NCBI GenBank assembly: GCA_001599755.1
Contig: BCHX01000002.1
Span: 248,001-312,000 of the forward strand
Direction: 5' to 3'
From: Gliomastix tumulicola
Taxonomy: Eukaryota > Ascomycota > Sordariomycetes > Hypocreales > Bionectriaceae
DNA: 64,000 nucleotides
In this document: positions 43,120 to 52,762 of the stretch, one piece after another
How the letters are laid out: each line of letters starts with the position of its first letter
How positions within the stretch are numbered: position 1 is the stretch's first letter
Notes under the pieces: model-generated
Told to the model about the DNA's origin: nothing
Database searches by the model: none
Seen by the model: only the letters and a program-made list of their open reading frames with translations
Position numbers and translations under genes: made by a program

Positions 43120-43449
43120 ATGTGCCACGTCGTCAGACACCAGCTCATCTGCATGCACACCTGGACCGAATACCTCTACTGCCGCCGCAGCCGCCGCAAC
43201 CAGGTCTGCAAGGACGCCACGTACCAGGACGAATCGTACCCGCCGCGCCACAACTGGAACAACCTGCCGGCCCAGTGTCCCATGGGCAACGCCTGCCCGT
43301 TCGAGGCCATGAACCGGTGCTGGGAGTGCTGCTGGTGCCACAAGATGGGCAACACGACGGGGCAGTGCTCGGCCCTCATGACGGACGAGGGGCAGAGCTG
43401 GCGGTGCGGCCACGTCTGCTGCCAGAACTGCACCACGACGGGGGGTTGA
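43120..43449 (+). CDS. small cysteine-rich protein B, paralogue of A
   Basis: 109 residues, 15 Cys, no introns, no signal peptide. Begins MCHVVRHQLIC. Matches protein A in order: YLYC (Cys21 to Cys28 of A), CPMGNAC (53/59 to 63/68), WECCWC (70/71/73 to 79/80/82), Cys83 (92), and C-x3-C-x2-C around His98 (Cys96/100 or 101/104 to 101/106/109). Both start with Met-Cys. It lacks the Gln/His/Arg tail of A and ends NCTTTGG. The cysteine/histidine layout suggests metal binding, but I know no named family. Divergent from the FAD oxidase. Start ATG at 43120 has context CACAATGTG. Confidence 0.72.
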   Translation: MCHVVRHQLICMHTWTEYLYCRRSRRNQVCKDATYQDESYPPRHNWNNLPAQCPMGNACPFEAMNRCWECCWCHKMGNTTGQCSALMTDEGQSWRCGHVCCQNCTTTGG

Positions 43450-44773
43450 TGTGGGAGGATGGGAGTTGGGCACGGCGATTCTTCGCAGGTTTGGAATGGA
43501 GTAGATGGTCTTTGGGGATCGTTAGGGGAAGGGAAAGGGAAGACATGGATGGGAGGGACTGTCCAGGCAGAAAATGTATGGCGAATGGTTGTGTACTTAC
43601 AGTGCTCCACGGTGCAGTCAGGCAAAAAGCGATGTGTTACGTACGAGTGCGGGAGCTCCGCAGGGTACATTCATATTTTCAAGGCAGGCTACTTAATTCC
43701 TAGGCGAAGAATCTGCAGGCAGGGAAAATCAGCATTAGGCTTACAGGTCCTGCCATCCCAACTCCGGGAACGAGATATCTGTGCAAATTGATGCAGCTCA
43801 CAAGACGGGCATCTCAAAACAGTTCAGCCCGACCAGTCTTCCCGCATCGCGACTCATCCGTAGCATGAATATAGCTGTCCTGCAGCACTACAGAGTACAA
43901 TATCAGAAGCTGAGGCCGTCTTTCACCGCCCTGTGTCACACACACCTCGCTCAAGAACGCACCCACCTTCCCTCTTTTACCGATTCGGCAGTGCCGACGG
44001 GTTTCTTCGCTTCTTCGAGCCGTTCTGGCCGAAGACCCAGACCCTCGCTTGGGTGAGCACGGATTACCCTTGCCAAGGTGTCACGACAGTCCCTCGCTAA
44101 AGGGACTTCCTTTCTCTTGGTACCATTCAGCTGTCAAGTCACGTCTGCACCCATTTTGGGTCATTTACGCCACACTTATCTGAAAAAAAGGCTATCGGCG
44201 TGGTGGCGTCTTCGCAGTGGGTGGAATGCTTCGACATGGTTTCTGGTGCAATTATCGATACTGATAAACGTCTCTTGACCACAGCCGCGAGGAAAGCCTA
44301 CTGTCCGATGGTGCTCGTCTGTCTTGACCAGTCGTCCACGTTGAAGGCGACAGTTTATCTGCTTCGCGAGGTTGAGTACTAGATAGCTACGTATTGACTG
44401 GGTAAAGAAGAATGGTCATATTCCTGTCCAGGAAGTCAATCTTTCTATGTTCCTATATTGTGGAAAGACGCAAAGTTTTCACAGTCGATCGCTGGGTGAG
44501 ATCGGCAGCTCATGGCAGTGGTTTCGTGGAACGTCACAGTCAGGTCACGTCGGCGGGCATCATTTCATGCCTCTACTACGCACCGTCTTGCTTGAAGAAA
44601 TTCACAGTTGGGCAGCATCGTTGAAAGGCAAAAAAACAGCCTTTCATTCCTCTACATCCCCTCCACGACCGGTCCTATACGTGCCTTAACGCCAATCCCT
44701 TCCCTTGTCTACTCGTACAAACCAAAAAGCCAACCCGACCCAACCCGACCAATCCTCTTCACGCACCCCGCCC
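43450..44773. other. intergenic region, cysteine-rich B / coiled-coil gene
   Basis: About 1.3 kb between two converging genes, longer than 3' ends need. Several short frames, none with support; nothing else seen. Confidence 0.5.
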
Positions 44774-46355
44774 TCAGGTGGTGGTGCCCTCCTCGCCGTC
44801 CACCGCCTCCGCCTCGAGCTTGACGGCCCGGGCCGGCAGATACTGGCCCAGGCCGCTCTGGACCTGCCCGAGCTTCTCAGCCCAGGTGCTCGCCTGGGCG
44901 GCGAACCGCGCCCGGTCGAGGGCGAGCCTGTTCTGGTCGCGGACCAGCGCCGCCTTCTCCTCGGCGAAGCGCTCGCGCGTCTCGCCGTCGGCGCCGGCCT
45001 TGAGCGCCGCGACCTCGGCGTCGCGGTCGGAGAGCTTCGCCTCGAGGTCGGCGACGCGGGCGCGCAGGGCCACGATGTCCTTCTGGCGCTCGGTGAGGTC
45101 GCGCGTGAACGTCTTGATGATCTCGTTCACGTTGTCGTTGTCGATGGTGGCTTTGTCCATCGGGGCGACGGCGACGCCTGCAGGAGTAGGAGCAGGGGCA
45201 GGGGCAGGGGCAGCAGCAGCAGCAGCAGGAGGAGGAGGAGGAGGAGGAAGAGCAGGGGCCGACGTCTCCTTGTCGGAGGGGAGGACGGAGGGGAGGACGG
45301 CGGGGACGGTGAAGCCCGAAGAGGAGGGGCGGCGACTCATGCTGAAGGAGTCGTAGTCGTTGACGCCTGGAGCAGACGCAGCGCTGTGCCTGTCGCTAGG
45401 CCGGATGGGGAGGCTGCCGTCCTCGCTGAAGTCGAGGACCGTGCTCGTCGGCTGGTTGCTGCCCTCTCCCAGGGTCCAGTCGCGGGTGGGCATGGGAGGT
45501 CTCTTGCGCTGGGCAGGCGGCGAATAGTGCGACGCGCCCTGGCCGTCAAACTGCCTCTTCGTGGCCGTGGTGAGGTCGCCCGAGGGGCCGGCGCGGCTGG
45601 GAGTCTGGGCCCGGTGATGATGATGATGGTGGTGGTGGTAGCCGCCCTCGAAGTCGTTCGGCTGGCCGATGGGCCAGAGGGTGATGCTGCGGCGGAGGAG
45701 GAAGACCTGGAACTCCGTGTCGGAGCCCGCTCCGTTGTGGTCAACGGGGAAGAGACGGTAGATGCCGCGGGTGAAGATGCGGCCGGGGCCGAGGTTGGTC
45801 AGGCTGGCGAGCTGTCCGCGAGTGACCTCGGACTTGGCGAAGGCGACGGGGCCTTGCAGTTCCTTGCCGCTGTCTTGGCCTGCTTCTGCGTTAGAACAGA
45901 TTCACGTTTGGCAAAGCAGGTAACAGATGGAAGGGAGTTCAGGTGGGAGTGGCTGGGGTGTGCAGGTCAAGGGATAAAGAAAGCCAGTACTTACCAATGC
46001 TCAGCGCCTTGATGATGTCCGTGATGAGCTGCAGGGACTTGAAGGTCTGCGAGCCGGGCTCCTCGTTGAGGCGGTCGTTGATGGCCTGCTTGGCGATGGC
46101 GTTCAGCTGCTCGGCGCCGTGATTGCCACGGGTGAGGTACTCGGCGAGGGCCCTCTCGAACGCGCTCTTCCACTGCCGGTGGTTGCGGATCGAGATGTCA
46201 GGCACTGTGGCCTGGGAGGAGGAGCCGTGCGTGCTGCCGCCGCCGTTGTTGTTGTTGTTGCCACCGCTGCCGCGGTAGGGAGCCATGTTGGGAGGCTTGA
46301 AGGAGGTCGGTTGGTTGCGGTTCCAGGCGCTCATCCTCGATGAGTTTCTGTTCAT
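44774..46355 (-). CDS. unrecognised protein with low-complexity middle and C-terminal coiled coil
   Basis: Exons 46355-45995 and 45879-44774; 488 residues from 46355, or 481 from the ATG at 46334 (MSAWNRNQPTS). The N-terminal part has an Asn/Gly tract, then a folded-looking conserved block (ISIRNHRQWKSAFERALAEY, LNAIAKQAINDRLNE, SLQLITDIIKALSIG). After the intron come AFAKSEVTRGQLASLTNLGP and FTRGIYRLFPVDHNGAG, then His7, Pro8 and Ala/Pro runs. Residues from about 380 on form a heptad-like coiled coil (IIKTFTRDLTERQKDIVAL, RVADLEAKLSDRDAEVAAL). The intron acceptor is tandem (CAGAAGCAG), so two in-frame forms differing by two residues are possible. No family recognised. Confidence 0.8.
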
Positions 46356-47789
46356 TGGGGGGAAGGGGATCGACTTGGTGGGTTTTCCACGTGGAGAGAA
46401 AGGACGAGAATACGAGCGCGGCGGTTAGAAATGCGTTTGAGAACAGATGGATGGTGACACGAAGTACTGCCAAGATGAGCAGGGGGGGGAGGAAAGCAGG
46501 AAGTGATGGAAGGCAGAAATGCTCAAACTTGGGGGAGGTGATGAAGTGTGGATGGTTTTGAAGAAAGTGGGAGATGGAGTGAGGGGTGAAAAGGTCAGTA
46601 GAAAAATGCACAGGAGGGAGAAGGCGAATTCACACACACGCACAGTGGGTGCGTAACTGTCACTCAGGGCTCTAGCAATCACTCGCCCGCCCAACATCGG
46701 CACGCACAGTGTGCCAAACTCGCGACCATTGCCTGAAATTCTCACCAAAGCCGCCAAGCAGTGGTGAAAAAGCAAACACCAGCTGGTCTCAGGCCAGTCA
46801 GTTGGCTGCTGGTGGCCCTCCAAACAGCACTGCTTACGTAGGAAGATCTGCCTACATGACCACAATACGAAACAACAACAACACCCCCAGACAACTCGCC
46901 TCTGATTCGAAGGGTCCAATCTGTTCCCCATATATGTACATTTGGATGACCGGCAGCCACCAGCTCAAAGCCGGTGTGGGTTTGTGCCTCCCTCCGTCTG
47001 CTCAGCGACGCCCTCGTCCCCTGCAAACTCGCTGTCCCTCATCGTGACACTTGCAGGCTACGCCCGACGCCCGAGCACATCATGTCACCTAAAACACCTC
47101 TATGAGGAAATCCTTGCTCAATCTGCGGTCTTCTGCGACTCTCGTACGTTCCGGACGGAGGTGACGCAAGGGCGACGGAGTGGCGTCCGGCCATCTGCTG
47201 TGTGACTCTTGGCGAAACGCATCGTCGCTGACGCAGGGAGGATGTCAGTTTTCTGTTATCTCCTTGGCCACTGATCAGTACAGATGGCATTATCATTTGT
47301 TCCTATTGTTCAGGATACCGTGTCCCAACGTCTCGACTCGGTAGTCTCCCTTCTGCACGCCAAGACCCAAACCGCAGTTCTCGTCGTCCGACCGCATTCA
47401 CTCTTGGCATCCAGAGCCAGAATCTTTGCTTACCAAGGCATAGATTCCCTCCAGCCCAAACATATGCCCCAAGTTACATGCTTTGTGGAGGGGCTTGCCG
47501 TCCAGAGGTTCATGAGCCTCAGCCGGTTCTATGGACACGAGATCCATGCCAAGCATCACCCTCTTGAGATCGACTCATGAAATGCCGTTCTAGTGATGTT
47601 TTCGACCCAAGGGCACTACGATTTCACAGTAGACAGTGCTCCTTGTAGCTTTATTGCACCGTGGGCAGGGCCGGATGCACACTTCAGCATGTTCCCGGGA
47701 GAACGTCTATTTAGGAACCGATTGTCATGATCCTTCTATTCATAGCTCTGCAGATACCCCCTTTGCCTCAATGAGAGCGTGCGGGACAT
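46356..47789. other. intergenic/promoter region, coiled-coil gene / GH51
   Basis: About 1.4 kb between two minus-strand genes, including the promoter of the coiled-coil gene. Frames within it (for example 46425-46931, minus) are C- and S-rich and unsupported. Confidence 0.5.
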
Positions 47790-49667
47790 CTAGACCTGCC
47801 ACCTCAGCAGCGTCAGAGAGTGTTTCTTGAAGACGAAGCTCGCCTGTCCATCCCACTCCGTCTCCTTCACGCCGACCTCCTCCTTCCCCTCCGTGTTCAC
47901 GACGCCCACATCGCTTCCGTCCACGACGAACACCTTCTTCGCGCCTCCACTGACGCCCTTCAAGTCCGTCTCGAAGTCCTTCTCCGGGTGAATGTTGACC
48001 ACCGCCAGCGTGACCCATCCGTCCTTGATCGAAGCACTGACGTCCAGCCACGGCGTATTCACTGCCGCCCTCAGCCACGCCGGCTTCGTGTTCCCGGTGT
48101 ACTCGCCCGCGCGAACGTTGACTGCCAGAGACGAACCACGCATGTACTTGCTATACAGGAGAAGCGGCCACCAGGTGGTCTGCTTGAGGAGACCGTCCGC
48201 CGTGGTCATGAGCGGGGAGATGACGTTGACGGACTGGGCGATGTTGGCCATGCCTACATGCTCAGCTTGACGAATGAATACGTTGAGCCAGACGGCCACG
48301 GCGAGGGCGTCGGAGAGAGTGTACCTATTATCACGCACGTTCAGCTGAGTTTCCCTCCTCTTTAGAAAGGAAAGACGCGGGGCTTGAAGGCTTACGACTC
48401 CTCAGCGCCCTGTTCACCAGGGGCACGCACAGGGTCCCAGACATTCCACTCATCGAAGCAGATCTTCTGCTTGCGAACCGTGGGCGGCACGCCATTCTCG
48501 ATACGCGCAAGGTCGATCAGCCCGGCAGCGATCTGGATGGCTCGCTCAGCAGATCGAGGTGCCGTCACATTCTGCAGATGATCCGAACTGGCCGTGTAGA
48601 TGTGAATACTGTGCATATCGATGAGGCTGGCCGTCGTGCTCCCGCCAAGGCCATGCAGGTCGAAGCGCACGCTCTCCTTAAGAACGTAGGCATCCCACCA
48701 GGCGTGTCCCGTCTCGCCGCAGAGAATGAGCTCGATGCTCGGGTCGAGGAGCTTGAGGGCCTTGGCCCACTGGTAGGCCTTCTTTGCGTAGTCTTCCTTG
48801 GTCATCTGCTCGACCTGCCAGGGGCCCCAGACCTCGTTGCCGAGGGCCCAGTATTTGACCTAGGTATTTTATTGTCAGTCAGTGCGTTGGGGCGGATGAG
48901 ATCTGAGTGACGGACATTGTAGGGCTTTTCACGGCCGTTCTGACGGCGGAGGTTAGCGTAGTAGCTGTTACGGTCCGAGTTGCAGTATTCAAGCCAGCCG
49001 AGTGCTATCTTCGATTCAGTATTGGTGCTTCCTTGTCGTCCCATCGATACGAACCTTCATCGAGTGTTCCTGCACAGTCCAGTTAGCATATTCCGAGAAG
49101 ATCTGGAGTAGTAGTATGTCCCACCTGTTCCAAAGTTCAGGCAGAGGTATGGCTCGGTCCCGACCACCTCGCACCATTTGAGGAACTCGTCTGTCCCGAA
49201 CTGGTTGGACTCAGTTCCGATCCAAGCGAGTTCGGGTCTGTCCTCATGATTAACGGTGCGCCATAAGGTCATCCCTCTGTGGAAACATGAGAAGAACGCC
49301 TACCTGGCTGGCCTCTTGTGCCTTGGCCCAACGCCGTCTAGCCAGTGGTAGGTGGCGCAGAAGTTGCCTCCGGGGTACCGCACAACAGGCACATTCAGCT
49401 CCTTCATAGCCTCGATGACATCTTTCCGGAAGCCATCCCCATCGGAGAGGGGGTTCCCTGGATCGTAGAGGCCCCCGTAGATGCACCGGCCCATGTGTCT
49501 TTTCGTGCGATATTCGCGTCAGTGATCAGGCCACACCTAGAGACGGTGGAAGTAGCGTACTCTGTGAATCCACCATATACATTGTCGTTGATCTCAGCGA
49601 TGACGAAGCTTGGGTCGATGGAGATGGAGGGGCGCTCGTCGTCGCTGATCTTGGTGTAGGTCGTCAT
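47790..49667 (-). CDS. alpha-L-arabinofuranosidase, GH51
   Basis: Releases arabinose from arabinan or arabinoxylan oligomers. Seven exons: 49667-49561, 49498-49304, 49237-49125, 49069-49055, 49004-48916, 48859-48396, 48324-47790; 505 residues. Exon 4 is a 15-nt microexon; phases require it (FGTG-TLDEA-LGWLEYCNSD). Marks: HMGRCIYGGLYDPGN, VPVVRYPGGNFCATYHWLDG, KRPARPELAWIGTESNQFGT (restored by using acceptor GGACAG at 49238), acid/base Glu in YWALGNEVWGPWQ, nucleophile Glu in ICFDEWNVW. C-terminal beta-sandwich ends SLTLLRWQV. No signal peptide: an intracellular GH51, so it acts on imported arabino-oligosaccharides. Divergent from a sugar transporter across 840 bp with an inverted repeat. Confidence 0.95.
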
Positions 49668-50507
49668 GATGCCTGGGTGATGGCCTTGGGTCAGGTTAGG
49701 GATGGAAGCTTTGTTGTCTGATGAAAATAGAGGAGACCAAAGCGAGAGCCAAGTAGCAAGAAGATGATTTCAGATAAATCAGAACTGTGAGTAGTCGAGA
49801 AATAATCTGCTGCTGATCTATTATCAAAATGCCATGAAAGCGATCAAAAGGCCCGGTGAACCGGTCCGGGAAGCCCGAGTTCCCCTCCTGCCTTGCTGAC
49901 ATAATAAGAGAGCCACTAGCCCACGCCATTTGGTGGGCTAGTTCTAGCGACTCTTTATGTCCGACTCACCCCCTCAGAGCTCCCCTTCTCTCCTCGTCGC
50001 CATTGGCGCTCCAATAGCCATCCAGCATCGGGTCAACAACTACCGCAGTCGCAGTGGATCTTCCCGTCGACATCTCCATCTTCATCTCTGCATCGCCTCT
50101 GACCCCAGCGCATCTGGCTCGGCTTCGAAAACCCCGGGATCCATCCTCACGTTTCCCCTCCTCCGCCTCCGGACGTTGCACTGGGGAGCATGCTCAAGCA
50201 TTGCGTCTCCCCCAGAAGATCGATCCAATGAAGAGACGCCGTTCCCCGGATAAGCGCCATCACCGAGTCTTAGCTCCCTTGTCAGAGCTGCAGATGCCTG
50301 CCTTTTGGAAGGAAAAATGTCACCCGAGGCATGGGGGGAGGCATCCGAGAAGCCGTGCTCGCTCTGGCGGCACGTGCAATGCGACGCTCGATCTGGCCTT
50401 GAAATAGAGGGCCATCGCCTGATCTTGAGTCTCCGAGCTCTGTGTACTCTTTCTCTTTCTCTCCTCCTTCGCCTTCCAACTGCTTCATAGCCCTCCGCCT
50501 GCCCATC
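49668..50507. promoter_or_regulatory. divergent region, GH51 / MFS sugar transporter
   Basis: 840 bp holding both promoters. Features: CGG-T-CCG at 49862-49868, the inverted repeat listed separately, and C/T-rich sequence before the transporter ATG. No supported gene; frames crossing it are shadows. Confidence 0.6.
49915..49942. promoter_or_regulatory. inverted repeat with 10-bp arms around GGCTAG
   Basis: ACTAGCCCAC (49915-49924), 8-bp spacer, GTGGGCTAGT (49933-49942): perfect arms. Each arm holds GGCTAG, which fits GGCTAR of XlnR/Xyr1-type regulators, here arranged back to back. About 250 bp upstream of the GH51 ATG. Confidence 0.7.
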
Positions 50508-52265
50508 ATGGCGCTCCCTCCCAAGTGGTATCAGTTCCTCGTCAGTGTCTTCGCCTCGCTGGGCTCCCTGCTCTTTGGCTATGATCTCGGTGTTATTGCG
50601 GAGGCCATTGCCTCTCCCAACTTCAAGGACCGGTTTGGGGAGGATCCGGACAAAATGTGAGCTCTTCTTTTCCATTGAGCACGTGTAGGTACGGATAGAT
50701 ACTGACCACTGATCCATAGAGGAGCCGTCGTCTCCGTCTTCACGGGAGGCGCTTTCTTCGGCGCCATGTTCGCGGGTCCCCTTGGCGACAGGCTCGGCCG
50801 CAAGCTCACCATCCTCATCGGCGCTCTGGTCTTCTGCCTGGGCGGAGGACTGCAGACCGGCGCGCAGACCATCAACTACCTCTACGCGGGTCGAGCTCTT
50901 GCGGGTGTCGGGTGCGTCTGTCCCAGTAACGCGTGCTCGAGGTTCGAAAATGAATAGTAGCTGACCGTCCGCAGCATCGGCTTCACCACAATGATCGTGC
51001 CCATGTACCAGGCAGAGCTCTGCCATCCCAGCATCCGAGGCCGCGTCACGTCTCTCCAGCAGTTCATGCTCGGCGTCGGCGCCCTCTCCGCAGCCTGGAT
51101 CTCCTACGGTACGATCCCTGTACAATCCAGTGTTCCAACTCCCACTGACACACACACCTCAGGCGCCTACGTCGGCTTCGAAGACCACGACCCCAAGCAG
51201 TGGCAGGTCTCCCTCGGCATCCAGATCATCCCCGCCGGCATCCTCGCCCTCCTCATCTCCTTCTTCCCCGAGTCCCCGCGCTGGCTCATCGCCCACGGGC
51301 AGGAGGACAAGGGGCTGGCGACGCTCGCCCGCCTGCACGCCAACGGCGACGAGAACGACGCCTGGGTGCGCGCCGAGTTCCTCCAGATCCAGGATTCCCT
51401 CGCCGCCGAGCGCGAGGAGGAGGCGTCGTCGTACCTGGCGCTGTTCAAGGACAAGAGCTCGTTCCGGCGGCTGTTCCTCGCCTGTGCGCTGCAGGCGAGC
51501 GTGCAGATGACGGGTGTGAGTGCGATCCAGTACTACTCGGTGCAGATCTACGCCAAGATCGGCATCGCGGGGGACGAGACGCTGCGGTACCAGGCTATCT
51601 CGAGCGTGCTCGCTCTCGTGGCAGAGGTGATTTGTATGCTGCTTATTGATCGTACGGGGAGACGCTGGCCGCTTATTGGAGGAAACCTCGCCAACATGGT
51701 CACTTTCATCGTGGCGACAGTGCTGCTGGCCAAGTTTCCTCCTGGATCCGGGAGCAGCGGGACAGGCAGTGCGGGTTGGGCTTTCATCGTCATGACGTGG
51801 CTGTACAACTTCTCGTTCAGTCTCACCTGCGGTCCGCTTTCGTGGATCATCCCAGCCGAGATCTTCGACACCAAGACGAGGAGCAAGGGCGTGTCTATTG
51901 CGACTATGACGTCCTTTGCCTTCAACACGATGATCGGGCAGACGACCTCTGTGGCGCTCGATGAGAAGAACGGCATCGGCTGGCGGTGGTACATTGTCTT
52001 TATCGTGAGTTTTCTGCTCTTTACCACCCATGTACGTTCACATTCATACTCATACTCATATTTCTACCAGGTCTGCAACTTCACCAACGCCGTCTTCTTC
52101 TGGGCGTTCCTCCCCGAGACCGCCAAGCGACCGCTCGAGGAGATGCGTGTTCTCTTCACCGAGGCGCCGCTGTTCGTCCCCACGATGGACTTTGACAAGT
52201 TCAAGGCCCAGTCTGCGCTGGAGAGACGTGTTGAGGAGGTCCAAGAGAAGCAGGTTGATGTTTGA
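50508..52265 (+). CDS. MFS sugar transporter (SP family)
   Basis: Proton-coupled monosaccharide carrier of the plasma membrane. Five exons: 50508-50656, 50720-50911, 50975-51108, 51163-52004, 52071-52265; 503 residues. Sugar porter marks: SLLFGYDLGVIAEAI, GDRLGRKLTILIG (loop 2), GVGIGFTTMIVPMYQAELCH, PESPRWLIAHG after helix 6, QMTGVSAIQYYSVQIYAKIG in helix 7, IDRTGRRWPL, and the end FFWAFLPETAKRPLEEMRVLF (PETKG-like). Twelve predicted helices. Substrate not readable; the divergent GH51 arabinofuranosidase makes arabinose or an arabino-oligosaccharide a reasonable guess. The start at 50508 is preferred over the in-frame ATG at 50442, which would add an S/P-rich leader. Confidence 0.95.
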
Positions 52266-52762
52266 GGGGTGCTTCTTCCCGCGCCAGTTCAGAGAGAGAA
52301 GGCGAGAAGGGGAGTTCTATGGCTTGCAGTTTAGATATCCCACCCGGTAGGCACTAGTGGGTAGGAATAAAGACTATTGAACCAAAAACAGTCTATGAGC
52401 TACGCAAGAATAGCTAGTCGTGGTGAGTGAGTGAGAAAGCAGTAGTTACTACTTCAAGGTCACGAGTGTTGGTCAAGACTCCTGAGGATCACGCAGCACA
52501 CAAAAGAGTACTGGGCAGCAAGTCGCTATCGGACGTCCGATAGGAAGCACCTGGGCCAAGATTGTGACACTAATCAATAGAATCAACAGCCCAATGGGCC
52601 CACTGCAAACAGGCGAAGCGAGGGCCCTCCCCATCACTAGTTCCCTCCAGCGAACCTCCATCAACTTCACCCTCTCCTCATCATCAACAGGCCTTCATCA
52701 GAAGGGCGAAACCCTACACACCCCAGCCACCACCTCTACAGATCTACGACTACTCACTCACC
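52266..52762. other. intergenic region with promoter of proline racemase-like gene
   Basis: 497 bp between tandem genes. Holds the 18-bp palindrome at 52526-52543 and C/T- and A-rich leader sequence up to the ATG. No gene supported. Confidence 0.6.
52526..52543. promoter_or_regulatory. 18-bp perfect palindrome containing CGG-N4-CCG
   Basis: CTATCGGACGTCCGATAG reads the same on both strands. Its core CGGACGTCCG is an inverted CGG pair with 4-bp spacing, the layout of Zn2Cys6 dimer sites, and each arm also has CGATAG. About 220 bp before the racemase ATG. Confidence 0.75.

Noticed and set aside
44705..46012. 435-codon plus-strand frame
   Set aside because: Antisense to the coiled-coil gene; repetitive Arg/Gly/Ala composition without domains.
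49277..49303. A 27-nt intron in the GH51 gene ending at CCACAG
   Set aside because: Too short for a fungal intron; the GGACAG acceptor at 49238 gives a 66-nt intron and restores KRPARPELAW.
50938..50952. tRNA box B-like GGTTCGA (and another at about 7556)
   Set aside because: No box A partner at the right distance and no cloverleaf; the first lies inside an intron of the sugar transporter.
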